Below are positions 40,588 to 49,763 of a DNA stretch of 51,050 bases, piece by piece. A program made the position numbers and the translations under genes. Numbering within the stretch: position 1 is the stretch's first letter; each line of letters begins with the position of its first letter. Source of the stretch: a virus; IMG/VR virus record IMGVR_UViG_3300017763_004019, positions 1 to 51,050 of that record, one strand, 5' to 3'. A model generated the notes under the pieces. It was not told the origin of the DNA and did no database searches. It was given only the letters and a program-made list of their open reading frames with translations.

Positions 40588-41294
40588 AGCTATTAGTGCA
40601 GTTTCCAACTTTTAACAGACCTCGCAAATTTGTTGACTGTCTAGGACAATACGTTGAAACTTGCAGTGAAAAGAATCAAATATTTTTTAATATAAATTGT
40701 GACCTGCAAGATTTAACAATGACAGATCCCACTGTGATTAAAGAGATTGAATATATTTTAAATAAGAAAGATAATGTAGACGGCAAGATATGGTTTGATA
40801 AGAACACAGAAAAAATTAGTGCGATAAACGATCATATTGAACATGCTGATTTTGATATTGTAATATGCGCCTCGGATGACATGATTCCAAAGGCTTGGTA
40901 TTGGGACGTGGAGATTGTTAATGCAATGAATCAACACTTTCCTGATCTAGATGGTTGCGTACATTTTAATGATGGGAACACAAATGGGGAGCTTATTACT
41001 TTTTCTATACTTGGTAGAAAGTTGTATGAACACTTTGGGTATATTTATCACCCAGACTACAAAAGTTTGTACTGCGACGATGAATTTACTCAAGAGGTCA
41101 AAAGAATGGGTAAAGAAAAGTACATAGACAAAGTAATTATCTCTCATGAACATTACAGTGTAAGAGGTAGTCAAAATGATGGGGATTTAGATCTAGCTAC
41201 TAAAAAGACATTAGTTTACTCTGGTCGCGACCAACAGATCTTTAATACACGTAAAAAACTAGGTTTTCCAAAAGCAAGGATAACCAAAGACTAA
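40584..41294 (+). CDS. Glycosyltransferase, GT-A fold (GT2-like)
   Basis: A 236-residue enzyme. LLVQFPTFNRPRKFVDCLGQYV is the GT2 opening, IVICASDDMIPKAW carries the SDD metal-binding motif, and YCDDEFTQEVKR lies in the place of the catalytic base. It is ATGA-coupled to the upstream gene and overlaps the next by one base. Confidence 0.82.
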   Translation: MKLLVQFPTFNRPRKFVDCLGQYVETCSEKNQIFFNINCDLQDLTMTDPTVIKEIEYILNKKDNVDGKIWFDKNTEKISAINDHIEHADFDIVICASDDMIPKAWYWDVEIVNAMNQHFPDLDGCVHFNDGNTNGELITFSILGRKLYEHFGYIYHPDYKSLYCDDEFTQEVKRMGKEKYIDKVIISHEHYSVRGSQNDGDLDLATKKTLVYSGRDQQIFNTRKKLGFPKARITKD

Positions 41295-42097
41295 TGGATA
41301 TAAATAAAGAAATTAAACATTCAATCACAACTGGCCTTCCGTTATCATTTGGTAAAATGGGCCTAGTGGAAGCTACTCATGTTTTAAGATATCTATCTAA
41401 TCAAAATTCTATCGGCACAGACTTATTTATTAACGCAGGTGTTCATGTGACTAGCTTAGAAAGTTATCAGGCATGGTGCGAAGCATACATAAAATCAGCT
41501 AGAGAATTAGCTTGCATGTTAGCTTGGTGTCCGGGCGGTGAAGATTTAGATATAATGAAAAGCACACGCCTTCCCTCGCCTTATATATTTGACTCTTTTA
41601 AAGAATTAGAACCTTTCACTAGCGGTGAAGAAGGTTGGCATTACGGACTTGAAGGTAAAACAGTTTTGTGTGTATCACCATTCCCAGATACAGTGCAGGT
41701 ACAAGCTCGTAGATACGACAAAATTTGGCCGGGAGCAAGCGTAGGGGAGGTAGTAACTGTTAGATCTCCATACCCAGCGGCACTAACTGGCGATACACCT
41801 CTAGCTTGGGACTCAAAGCTAAAACACATAACAGACCAAATAGACGAATTAGATTTTGACTTTGCAACCGTTGGTTGTGGAGGATTATCTTTAATGGTTT
41901 GCTCGCATATTACGAAAATGGGCAAGCCATGCGTACATCTCGGCGGGGGCAATCAAATACTCTATGGAATTAGAGGTAAAAGATGGGATGAGGGGTTCAG
42001 CAAATACGATTGGTATGGTACGGAAAATTGGACTAGACCGCTAGAACATGAAGTGCCTCCGGGTAAAAACATGGTAGAAGGCGGTTGTTACTGGTAA
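41294..42097 (+). CDS. GT-D fold glycosyltransferase-like protein
   Basis: A 267-residue protein. LPLSFGKMGLVEATHV near the N terminus resembles the small GT-D motif (usual form F-G-D-G-E) in altered form. The C-terminal half has FATVGCGGLSLMVCSHITKMGKPCVHLGGG followed by QILYGIRGKRW, a feature of GT-D (DUF1792-like) enzymes. The loss of the Asp-Gly-Glu raises doubt about activity. Starts in the stop of the previous gene. Confidence 0.65.
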   Translation: MDINKEIKHSITTGLPLSFGKMGLVEATHVLRYLSNQNSIGTDLFINAGVHVTSLESYQAWCEAYIKSARELACMLAWCPGGEDLDIMKSTRLPSPYIFDSFKELEPFTSGEEGWHYGLEGKTVLCVSPFPDTVQVQARRYDKIWPGASVGEVVTVRSPYPAALTGDTPLAWDSKLKHITDQIDELDFDFATVGCGGLSLMVCSHITKMGKPCVHLGGGNQILYGIRGKRWDEGFSKYDWYGTENWTRPLEHEVPPGKNMVEGGCYW

Positions 42098-42106
42098 AGG
42101 GAAAAA

Positions 42107-42754
42107 ATGGAAATCTTAGGAGCGTTACCTAATATATTTAAAGAGCTACACAATAAAACGGGTGTACTACTTCCAATACGGGGATGCATACATGTAGGCG
42201 CACATGAGGGTCAGGAGTATCCTTTGTATAAGCATTATGGAATTAAAAACCTTTTGTTTTATGAAGCTCTACCTGATAACTTTGAATTATTAAAGCGAAC
42301 AATAAAAGATGATATTTTTGTAGATGCAAGAAATATAGCATTAGGAAACACGAGCGGCACAGTAGAAATGCACCTAGAGGATAGGGGTTTATCATCATCG
42401 GTTCTTAAACCTAAGCATCACTTAGAACAATATCCGCAAATTAAATTTGAAAAGACAGAAACCGTAAACATAGCTAGGCTAGACGATGAAGACTTCATCA
42501 GAGATAACTACAACTTTATGAACATTGACGTTCAAGGTTATGAACTAGAAGTTTTAAAAGGTGCAGCCAACACGTTAAATCACATAGATGTAATCATATC
42601 AGAGATCAACAAAGAAGAAATGTACGAAGGATGCGCATTAGTAGAAGATATTGATGAGTTCTTGTCGGACTATGGCTTTCAAAGATATGCAACCTATTGG
42701 CAACAAGACGGTGGCACTTGGGGAGACGGACTTTATTTAAAGGTTAAAAAATGA
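42107..42754 (+). CDS. FkbM-family methyltransferase
   Basis: A 215-residue SAM-dependent enzyme that O-methylates sugars or similar groups. IHVGAHEGQEYPLY is the SAM-binding loop, LLFYEALPDNFELLKRTI holds the acidic adenosine-binding Glu, ARNIALGNTSGTVEMHL and NFMNIDVQGYELEVLKGA are the strong FkbM signatures, ending with a DVIISEI strand. Gap of nine bases after the previous gene, with GGGAAAAA ribosome site. Confidence 0.92.
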   Translation: MEILGALPNIFKELHNKTGVLLPIRGCIHVGAHEGQEYPLYKHYGIKNLLFYEALPDNFELLKRTIKDDIFVDARNIALGNTSGTVEMHLEDRGLSSSVLKPKHHLEQYPQIKFEKTETVNIARLDDEDFIRDNYNFMNIDVQGYELEVLKGAANTLNHIDVIISEINKEEMYEGCALVEDIDEFLSDYGFQRYATYWQQDGGTWGDGLYLKVKK

Positions 42755-43359
42755 GACTATATACAACATTCACACCCTCACATAAAATACTTTACGACAA
42801 TTATTTTATAAAGACATTACCCGATGAGTTTGATCTACACATCGTAGAAGACCAAGAGCAGTCTTGTCCCACTGGATCTTTTTACCAAGAAGGTTGGGAT
42901 AAAACTTGCTATAAGAAAGTAGAGCTATTTATCAAGGCTTGCGAAGAAAGTATGGGAGACTACTTCTTCTATTGCGATGTTGATGTTCAATTTTTTGGTA
43001 ACATTGTAGAGCAATTGTTATTAGAGATTAGGGACTGCGATATTGCTTGCCAAGATGACATTACAACGTTTAGCTCTGGCGTTTACATCTGTAAAGCAAA
43101 TGATACTACGCTCAAGATGTTCCAAACCATGAAAGAGAACTACGATAGAGAAGATCAGACTACGCTTAACAATCACATACATATGTGTAAGCATAAAAAA
43201 CTGTCTCACAAATTCTTTACATTTGGACACGTTGCTCCTAGACCTTGGAGACGCGAGGCGTTTGAAGTGCCAAAAGATATCTTGGTGCATCATGCAAACT
43301 GGGTAGTTGGAATTGAAGATAAAATTAGGATTATGGACTATGTTAGAAAAGTTGTTTGA
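42751..43359 (+). CDS. Glycosyltransferase, nucleotide-diphospho-sugar transferase-like (GT-A)
   Basis: A 202-residue protein. YFFYCDVDVQFFGN carries the DxD metal motif preceded by a hydrophobic strand. CQDDITTFSSGVYICKANDTTLKMF and QTTLNNHIHM followed by HHANWVVGIEDK give the pattern of GT77/PF03407-like enzymes. ATGA-coupled to FkbM and overlapping the next gene by 20 bases. Confidence 0.8.
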   Translation: MRLYTTFTPSHKILYDNYFIKTLPDEFDLHIVEDQEQSCPTGSFYQEGWDKTCYKKVELFIKACEESMGDYFFYCDVDVQFFGNIVEQLLLEIRDCDIACQDDITTFSSGVYICKANDTTLKMFQTMKENYDREDQTTLNNHIHMCKHKKLSHKFFTFGHVAPRPWRREAFEVPKDILVHHANWVVGIEDKIRIMDYVRKVV

Positions 43360-44185
43360 AGCGTATAGACCTACGCCCACATATCCTACATACCCACCAT
43401 ATCATACTGGTCCGTACTTAGAAGATTTCTTTTGCGACTACTACTATAATAATAACGCTAAAACGGATAGGATTTTTATACCTGTAAGCTGGACTACTTG
43501 TTACATTGACAAAAAAGTAGAGGGCTTACAGGATGCATTAGACAATCTAGATCAGGACAAGAAATATTTTACCGTATCACAATATGATGATGGAATATCT
43601 CAAGCACTACCACCAGATACCATACAGTTTAATGCTGGTGGCAACAGTGGCGGCACACCAATACCTTTAGTTTGCTCTAGATTAATTAAACTACCAGAAT
43701 GTATAGACAAAAAAATATTTGCTTCGTTTGTTGGCTCTATGACACACCCAGTAAGACATGAAATGTACAATCATCTTCGTGAAAAACCTGACTGTGTACT
43801 GGAAATAAAAACTTGGTCGCCAACAGTGACAGATGATAATTTTTATAACTTTATCAGCACAGCGATGCGAAGTAAGTTTTTACTATGCCCCAGAGGGTAC
43901 GGACTCAATTCTTTTAGATTATATGAAGCATTTCAATTAAGATGTGTGCCAGTCATTATTACCGATAAATTCTTTCTTCCTTGGTCGGATGAATTAGATT
44001 GGAATGAATTTGCCGTACTGATACATGAAGATATGATTCCAGAAATCTACAATATATTATCAAGCATAGATGATGAACACTATAAGCGTATGTTAGACAA
44101 AGGAATGGAACTATATAAAAATTATTTTACCTTGTTCGGAGTTTACAATCAAATTATTAGGAGGCTTTTAAATGAAATTGAATAA
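43340..44185 (+). CDS. Exostosin-like glycosyltransferase (GT47-like)
   Basis: A 281-residue protein. FLLCPRGYGLNSFRLYEAF and RCVPVIITDKFFLPWSDELDWNEFAVLIHEDMI match the donor-binding region of exostosin-type glycosyltransferases. KKIFASFVGSMTHPVRHEMYNHL lies at the domain start. The ATG at 43340 is preferred to the in-frame 43307 ATG, which would lengthen the overlap. The family usually builds glycan chains in eukaryotes but occurs in bacteria and viruses. Confidence 0.82.
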   Translation: MLEKLFEAYRPTPTYPTYPPYHTGPYLEDFFCDYYYNNNAKTDRIFIPVSWTTCYIDKKVEGLQDALDNLDQDKKYFTVSQYDDGISQALPPDTIQFNAGGNSGGTPIPLVCSRLIKLPECIDKKIFASFVGSMTHPVRHEMYNHLREKPDCVLEIKTWSPTVTDDNFYNFISTAMRSKFLLCPRGYGLNSFRLYEAFQLRCVPVIITDKFFLPWSDELDWNEFAVLIHEDMIPEIYNILSSIDDEHYKRMLDKGMELYKNYFTLFGVYNQIIRRLLNEIE

Positions 44186-44786
44186 AATTTCAACAGAATT
44201 TACAGTTGTAGAGGAAAACCATCTTGGTGGCTATATTATTGAAGGAGATCCAGCAACATACACACCACAGTTATGGGAACATTTAGTCAAAAAATACAAT
44301 GCTAATTCAGTTATAGATATTGGTTGTGGTATGGGCTATGCATTACAAGAATTTTCACATCTCTGTGACGATGTTTTAGGATTAGAAGGTTCTACATATG
44401 CTGTGCAAAATTCTTTCATAAAAGATAAAATTATGCATGTTGATTTTTCTAAAGAAAAACCACATATTGAAAAAGAATATGATCTTTGTTGGGCATGTGA
44501 ATTTGTTGAACATGTAGAAGAGAAATATATGGAAAATTATTTGCACATTATGCAAAATAGCAAAGTTGTTGCAATGACTTTTGCGGGAGTTGGTCAAGGG
44601 GGATATCACCATGTTAATGAGCAGCCATTAGAGTATTGGATAAATAAGTTATCAGACTTAGGTTTAGAATTTGATTTAGATGCTACAAATGAAGCAAAAA
44701 ACATAGCTTATTTAGATGGCATAAAACATAATCCACAATACAGAGATAATCATTTTATGAATAGGGGTTTGATCTGTGTCAAGTAA
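44172..44786 (+). CDS. SAM-dependent methyltransferase (class I)
   Basis: A 204-residue enzyme. SVIDIGCGMGYALQEF is a textbook SAM-binding loop, followed by DDVLGLEGS (acidic residue), YDLCWACEFVEHVEEKY (post-loop strand and helix) and KVVAMTFAGVGQGG. HHVNEQPLEYW may hold the acceptor. Substrate probably a sugar by context. Confidence 0.9.
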   Translation: MKLNKISTEFTVVEENHLGGYIIEGDPATYTPQLWEHLVKKYNANSVIDIGCGMGYALQEFSHLCDDVLGLEGSTYAVQNSFIKDKIMHVDFSKEKPHIEKEYDLCWACEFVEHVEEKYMENYLHIMQNSKVVAMTFAGVGQGGYHHVNEQPLEYWINKLSDLGLEFDLDATNEAKNIAYLDGIKHNPQYRDNHFMNRGLICVK

Positions 44787-45519
44787 TAAATATTTAATTG
44801 TTATAGCAAATTATCCCGACCAAAGACAGCAATTTTTTGAAGAGCATTATTCTACAAGAAATCAAAAGTTTGCGGATATACACGGATACAAATATATAGT
44901 TAGCAAGGGTGGCGAACTTTTTAGAAATCATCCTACTTGGTGGAAATTTACACTAGTTAGAGATTTAATTGAAAGCGGGGAGGCAAAAGACGGAGATAAA
45001 ATATTGCATCTAGATGCTGACATGAGAATTGATAACTTTGAAGAAGACTATCCCTGCGATAAGTCTTTCTCTTATTGCATAGATACTGGCAATACGCACT
45101 GTATGGGCAATTACGCCATCAATGTAAACAGTTGGTCAAAAAACATGATTAACTTAATACTTAGTGACGAAAGATACGCCAAGCTAAATGATAAACCGAG
45201 TAGGCACGATAGATTCGGATACATCAACGCATTTTGGCACGAGTTCAGGGAGCAAGCATCTTGGTATTCTTTAGCGGGAATCAAAAGACATTCTGACACA
45301 CCTTTCTGGAATTTGCCAAACTTTGGTTTTCATTCAAACTTAGACGAAGATACAGTCTATTCTTTAGATCAACTGAGTGAGCATGTACAGACTTTACCCA
45401 CAGAATGGAATGTAACTCAAGTTCCCGGAGAGTCTAACTTAGATTTTTATATAAACAAGGTAGACGAAGATAAAATAAAGATCAGACACTTTGCAGGAGG
45501 TCAAGAGTGGAGAAAGTAA
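44776..45519 (+). CDS. Glycosyltransferase, GT-A fold (GT34-like)
   Basis: A 247-residue enzyme starting at GTG inside the methyltransferase. LIVIANYPDQRQQFFEEHYSTRN, then HGYKYIVSKGG, WWKFTLVRDLI, and ILHLDADMRI with the DxD motif, match the galactosyl/mannosyl-transferase GT34-like layout. The C-terminal half ends in IRHFAGGQEWRK, a conserved-looking tail. Confidence 0.8.
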   Translation: MSSNKYLIVIANYPDQRQQFFEEHYSTRNQKFADIHGYKYIVSKGGELFRNHPTWWKFTLVRDLIESGEAKDGDKILHLDADMRIDNFEEDYPCDKSFSYCIDTGNTHCMGNYAINVNSWSKNMINLILSDERYAKLNDKPSRHDRFGYINAFWHEFREQASWYSLAGIKRHSDTPFWNLPNFGFHSNLDEDTVYSLDQLSEHVQTLPTEWNVTQVPGESNLDFYINKVDEDKIKIRHFAGGQEWRK

Positions 45520-46151
45520 AGACATTTTGTTTGCACCACACCGGCGCTCCAGAAAGAAAAGAAAAGTTACTACCTGTTTTTGACGCACTGAAGATTGATG
45601 TGGAGTGGGTAGAAAGTTTTCACCCATCAGAAATAGATAGGTCTACACTAAATATTCAAAACGACAAAATGAATATGGGTGTTATATCACTATATTTAAA
45701 ACACCAATATTGCTACGAGCAGCAGAAATTACATAGCTATGATAACATACTTGTTTTTGAGGATGATATTTTACTACCAGAATGGTCAGATCAACAATTC
45801 TGGGATTTTATAAATGAAGTTACTCAAGAGTTAGACTCAATAAATGGCGACATAGTTTTTATTGGAGAGTGCTGTCATATAAAACCTTATAACTCATCTT
45901 GGAGTGGTAAGTACGTTTATCATCACCCATCCTACAGATCAAGATGTACACACTGCTATCTTTCAAGTCATAGATGTGTAGACATAATGCTAAAAGAATT
46001 ACCATCTATGAAGAACGCGATGGACTGGAGATTTAACGAAATGATCGCAGACAATAATTTAAAATCGTGTTATTCAGATCCTAGCTTTTTACAATCAACT
46101 GAGCATGAACAAGAACCATCACTACTGAAAGACGAACTGTGGAAAAAATAA
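45507..46151 (+). CDS. Glycosyltransferase family 25-like
   Basis: A 214-residue enzyme of the LPS-type GT25 family. KTFCLHHTGAPERKEKLLPVF opens the fold, GVISLYLKHQYCYEQ is the family helix, and ILVFEDDILLPEW supplies the EDD metal site. DIVFIGECCHI and a Cys-rich CTHCYLSSHRC follow. Start GTG, overlapping the upstream gene by 13 bases. Confidence 0.87.
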   Translation: MEKVKTFCLHHTGAPERKEKLLPVFDALKIDVEWVESFHPSEIDRSTLNIQNDKMNMGVISLYLKHQYCYEQQKLHSYDNILVFEDDILLPEWSDQQFWDFINEVTQELDSINGDIVFIGECCHIKPYNSSWSGKYVYHHPSYRSRCTHCYLSSHRCVDIMLKELPSMKNAMDWRFNEMIADNNLKSCYSDPSFLQSTEHEQEPSLLKDELWKK

Positions 46152-47035
46152 AATTAGGATTTACCGACATGTGGGGTTATGCTCAATATAACTTCAATCC
46201 TGCGGATAATTATTTTACAGATCTTTTTTGTCTAGATTATGATGTACAAATAGATAATAAAAACCCAGACCTACTATTGTACTCTGTGTTTGGGAAAAAT
46301 CATAAAAAATATAGTTGTAAAAAGATATTCATTTGTGGCGAAAACTTAAAGCATCAAAAACAGGATCTGGAGCATTATGAAAATAGCGATATTAACCTAT
46401 CTCAATACAACGATGAAGAAAAAGATTTGTTTTTTCCCCTATGGGTTCTTAGTATAAACTGGTTTAACAAATCGCAACCAAGACCATTTCCTAGTAATCC
46501 AACTTACACGTTATCAGTAGATCAAATACAAAACAATAGAGAAAGATTCTTACATGAAAGAAAATTTTGCTCTTTTATTAGTAATAGAGAATACAGAAAC
46601 AGAGTAGAAATATTTAATGCACTATCTAAAGTAGATAGGATAGATAGTTTTGGGTCATTATTAAATAATGTAGAGGGCAGTCTAGGTGGCTCTCAACAAG
46701 AAAAAATAGAAAAACTCAAAGAATACAAATTCAACATTGCATTTGAGAACAGCTATCATGACGGTTATATAACAGAAAAAATATTAGAACCCTTTGGTGC
46801 GGGTTGTATACCGCTTTATTCAGGGGGAAGTAAAGTAAAAAGATATTTTAATAAGAATAGTTTTGTTTGTAGAGAAGATTATAACAGTATAGAGGAATAC
46901 GTAAATAAGATTGTATCAATACACAGTGACTCGCAACTTTATCAAAAAATGATCTTAGAAAAACCCATGTTAGATCAGTGTTTCATAGATTTTGACCCCA
47001 AAATAATACTCAAAAAAATAATAAAAAAACTTTAA
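46139..47035 (+). CDS. Alpha-1,3-fucosyltransferase-like (GT10)
   Basis: A 298-residue enzyme that would transfer fucose from GDP-fucose. The GT10 signature is complete: FNIAFENSYHDGYITEKILEPF (the FxxxxExSxxxxYxTEK pattern) followed by AGCIPLYSGGSKVKRYF. FCSFISNREYRNRVEIFNAL is the start of the donor domain, and KIFICGENL resembles the N-terminal partner strand. Start GTG in an overlap. It matches the fucose-synthase-like gene at 48403. Confidence 0.9.
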   Translation: MEKIKLGFTDMWGYAQYNFNPADNYFTDLFCLDYDVQIDNKNPDLLLYSVFGKNHKKYSCKKIFICGENLKHQKQDLEHYENSDINLSQYNDEEKDLFFPLWVLSINWFNKSQPRPFPSNPTYTLSVDQIQNNRERFLHERKFCSFISNREYRNRVEIFNALSKVDRIDSFGSLLNNVEGSLGGSQQEKIEKLKEYKFNIAFENSYHDGYITEKILEPFGAGCIPLYSGGSKVKRYFNKNSFVCREDYNSIEEYVNKIVSIHSDSQLYQKMILEKPMLDQCFIDFDPKIILKKIIKKL

Positions 47036-47050
47036 AACACAGAGGTGACA

Positions 47051-47923
47051 ATGTTTACAGAAGAGTTTAAACGTCAGGCAGCTATGGAGATAACAACTAG
47101 GATTGGCTGTCCTGTTATGTGTTCATTTTGCCCACAGGTAACTTTAATAGGTAGATTTAAAGAAGAAAATCCTAAAGACCAAAAGATACTAACACTAGAA
47201 CACTTTAAAACAATTATTGATAAAATACCTAGCTGGGTAGATATACATTTTTCTGGCATGTCTGAGCCTTTTGCTGTACCCAAATGTGGAGAGATGTTAA
47301 AATACGCTCGCGATAAAGGTCATGAAATTTGTGTGTACACGACTCTGGTTGGAGCCAAAAAAGAAGATATAGATACACTGTGGGACGTTAATTGGACATC
47401 TGCAAATAGACTATGCGTACATTTACCAGACGATCAAGAACACTTTAAAGCTAAAGTTACAGATAAATACATAGAAGTTTTAAAGTACTTGATGGCAAAG
47501 CCAGATATGGCACAAAGACTGCGTGACAGGACTGTTGTGCTGATGACCATGAGTGGTAAAGGTTTGACTGACCCAAAGTTGATAGGTATAGTGCCGCAAG
47601 GTTTAGGGGCTTTTCAACCAGTAACTAGGGCTGGCAATCTGTCAAACGAAAACGAAATTTTTGAAGGACAGAAAGTTCCTAAAAAAACCGGAGCTATATA
47701 TTGTAATGCCGCACCAGATATAAATCACAATGTTCTGTTACCAAATGGTGACGTTGTTTTGTGTTGTATGGACTATGGGATGGAAAGAAAAATAGGTAAT
47801 TTATTTGACCAAAGTTATGAGTCTTTATTTGTGTCAGATGCCTACAATGAAATCCTACAGTTGCAATCCGAAGAAGACAATGAGCTTATGTGCAGATATT
47901 GTGATTGCTCAAGAAATAAATAA
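47051..47923 (+). CDS. Radical SAM protein with SPASM-like C terminus
   Basis: A 290-residue enzyme. The [4Fe-4S] radical SAM motif is C20-x3-C24-x2-C27 (GCPVMCSFCPQV), and IHFSGMSEPFAVPKCGEML follows as the second family motif. The C-terminal CNAAPDINHNVLLPNGDVVLCCMDYG with CRYCDC resembles a SPASM auxiliary-cluster domain. These enzymes modify peptides or sugars. The ATG at 47051 after GAGGTG is preferred to the GTG at 47045. Confidence 0.88.
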   Translation: MFTEEFKRQAAMEITTRIGCPVMCSFCPQVTLIGRFKEENPKDQKILTLEHFKTIIDKIPSWVDIHFSGMSEPFAVPKCGEMLKYARDKGHEICVYTTLVGAKKEDIDTLWDVNWTSANRLCVHLPDDQEHFKAKVTDKYIEVLKYLMAKPDMAQRLRDRTVVLMTMSGKGLTDPKLIGIVPQGLGAFQPVTRAGNLSNENEIFEGQKVPKKTGAIYCNAAPDINHNVLLPNGDVVLCCMDYGMERKIGNLFDQSYESLFVSDAYNEILQLQSEEDNELMCRYCDCSRNK

Positions 47924-47931
47924 GAATTGTA

Positions 47932-47960
47932 TTGTCAAAACCAGTCACATAGACTATTAT
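47932..47960 (+). promoter_or_regulatory. Possible sigma70-type promoter
   Basis: TTGTCA (47932-47937), 17-base spacer, TATTAT (47955-47960), in the 75-base gap before the 47999 gene. It would start a second unit in the glycan cassette. Confidence 0.6.
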
Positions 47961-47998
47961 ATAATATCAACTAATATACACATTTTAAGGAGACGAAG

Positions 47999-48406
47999 AT
48001 GAAGAGTTTAGATGCCCTTTATGCAGCATATGAAGGTAAAGAAAGTTTAGTTAAAACAACAGCGTCAGTAGAGGAAGCTCACTCTGCTATGGGCGGCGCA
48101 GATGTTATAGTTTACACAGGATCAGATAAGGAAGCGGCTAGGGCGTGGTCATATAAAGCTGCTCCGGTTGTAGGTTCTAGAAAATATAAAGAATATGATC
48201 TGGGCGATGGCGCAGTTGTGTTTTTGTCTCAATATGGAGCAAAAGAGTTTAGCGCTCCAGAAAAAACTATAGAAGTAGTAGAAGAAGTCGTGGAACAGCC
48301 AGTGGGGACAACCGTAGAGCCTTGGGTGGATCTAGAACCTGAAACTACTACTCCCGAACCCCCAGCAGTAAGTCAAAGATTTAACAGTTGGAACCCAAAC
48401 AAATGA
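47999..48406 (+). CDS. Hypothetical protein with acidic tail
   Basis: A 135-residue protein. An N-terminal alpha/beta part (MKSLDALYAAYEGKESLVKT; GGADVIVYTG) is followed by an acidic, Pro/Glu/Thr-rich tail (EVVEEVVEQPVGTTVEPWVD). Strong AAGGAG ribosome site. It opens a new unit after a likely promoter and overlaps the GDP-fucose synthase-like gene by four bases. Function unknown. Confidence 0.65.
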   Translation: MKSLDALYAAYEGKESLVKTTASVEEAHSAMGGADVIVYTGSDKEAARAWSYKAAPVVGSRKYKEYDLGDGAVVFLSQYGAKEFSAPEKTIEVVEEVVEQPVGTTVEPWVDLEPETTTPEPPAVSQRFNSWNPNK

Positions 48407-49332
48407 GAATCTTGCTAACTGGCGGCTCAGGCTTTTTAGGTCACAATATACGTAAGCATTTTAGTGCTGACAACGTTTCTTCAATAGGTAGTACTCCATA
48501 CGACCTACGTGATAGTTATGCCTGCAAGAAAGCAATTGAGCATTATAAACCAGATGTTATTATTCATGCGGCTGGTAGCGTGGGCGGTATCCTAGCTAAT
48601 AGCGAAAACCCCGGCAAGTTTATGTATGACAATCTTGCTATGGGTATGAATATGATTGAACGAACGCGACAGTATGTTGATAAGCATCAAAAGCGCGTTA
48701 AGTTCATTATGCTGGGAACTGTTTGTGCATATCCCAAGTTTACACCCGTTCCCTTTAAAGAAGATGACATATGGAATGGTTATCCAGAAGAAACAAATGC
48801 TCCTTATGGTATCGCCAAAAAGACATTGATGAAACTGGGCGAGACTTATCATGAGCAGTATGGTATGGATATTGTAAATCTTATTCCTGTAAACATGTAT
48901 GGCCCACATGATCATTTTAATTTAACTAGCAGTCATGTTATACCAGCGCTTATATTGAAGTTTTATAACGCTATGAAAAATGGTGAGGAAAGTGTAGAGG
49001 TTTGGGGTACAGGTAGGGCTTCAAGAGAGTTTTTATATGCGGAAGATTGCGCCAAAGCTATTCGTTGTGCTATAGAAACTAAAGTGGGTCCAGAGCCAAT
49101 TAATATTGGAACTGGTCAGGAAATTACTATCATGGACTTGGCTTTTGAGATAGCGGAGCAAATGGGGTATGAAGGTAAGATCGTGTGGCAATCTGAAAAA
49201 CCGGACGGTCAACCTCGTAGATGTCTTGACACCACCAAGGCAAAAAAACTTATCGGATTTAAGGCTGAAACAGATTTAAAAACAGGATTAAAAAACACCA
49301 TAGAGTGGTTTCTAAAGGAGAATTTAAAATGA
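48403..49332 (+). CDS. GDP-L-fucose synthase-like epimerase/reductase
   Basis: A 309-residue short-chain dehydrogenase. ILLTGGSGFLGHNI is the NAD(P) loop. The SxnYxxxK catalytic set is MLGTVCAYPK and NAPYGIAKKTL, and VNMYGPHDHFNLTSSHVIPALI plus VWGTGRASREFLYAEDCAKAI match GDP-fucose synthase (Fcl/WcaG) closely. It would make GDP-L-fucose from the 4-keto-6-deoxymannose intermediate. The partner GDP-mannose 4,6-dehydratase is not in the window. The ATG at 48403 is in an ATGA overlap. Confidence 0.88.
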   Translation: MRILLTGGSGFLGHNIRKHFSADNVSSIGSTPYDLRDSYACKKAIEHYKPDVIIHAAGSVGGILANSENPGKFMYDNLAMGMNMIERTRQYVDKHQKRVKFIMLGTVCAYPKFTPVPFKEDDIWNGYPEETNAPYGIAKKTLMKLGETYHEQYGMDIVNLIPVNMYGPHDHFNLTSSHVIPALILKFYNAMKNGEESVEVWGTGRASREFLYAEDCAKAIRCAIETKVGPEPINIGTGQEITIMDLAFEIAEQMGYEGKIVWQSEKPDGQPRRCLDTTKAKKLIGFKAETDLKTGLKNTIEWFLKENLK

Positions 49333-49763
49333 ACTTAGGGTTCTATGTAAATAAGAGTAATCTAGAGGGGAAGAACTCTATGATTTTTGGGCTGCTTAAT
49401 GATGCAGTTGAAAGTAAAAAAGTTATGGATGCTACTGTATTCTATAATGATATAGACTTTAATCCTATGCAAACAAACTTTGGCATGTTTAATGCTACAG
49501 AGTTGTGGGCATTTACTGGTACGTTGGTCTCAGATAATATCAGAAACACAGTACATGCAATGAACGTAATAAACAAATTTAAACTATTGCATTTGTTTGA
49601 CAGAACAGACAAAGATCTGATGTCCTTGCTGTCTATAGCGGATAGAGTTGAGTTTTTGGTAGACAGCGAGGAAGATCAGAAAGAGTTTTACAGAGTTACT
49701 AAGAGGAAAGCAAAACTTATTAACTTACAGAATATTGATCAATTTTTAGAGACTATAAAATGA
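49329..49763 (+). CDS. Hypothetical protein in glycan cassette
   Basis: A 144-residue protein with alternating helices and strands: NLGFYVNKSNLEGKNSMIFG, VMDATVFYNDIDFNPMQ, a HAMNVINKFKLLHLFD helix and a YRVTKRKAKLINL strand. The layout resembles half of a GT-B fold. No clear donor motif. Coupled to both neighbours. Confidence 0.6.
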   Translation: MNLGFYVNKSNLEGKNSMIFGLLNDAVESKKVMDATVFYNDIDFNPMQTNFGMFNATELWAFTGTLVSDNIRNTVHAMNVINKFKLLHLFDRTDKDLMSLLSIADRVEFLVDSEEDQKEFYRVTKRKAKLINLQNIDQFLETIK

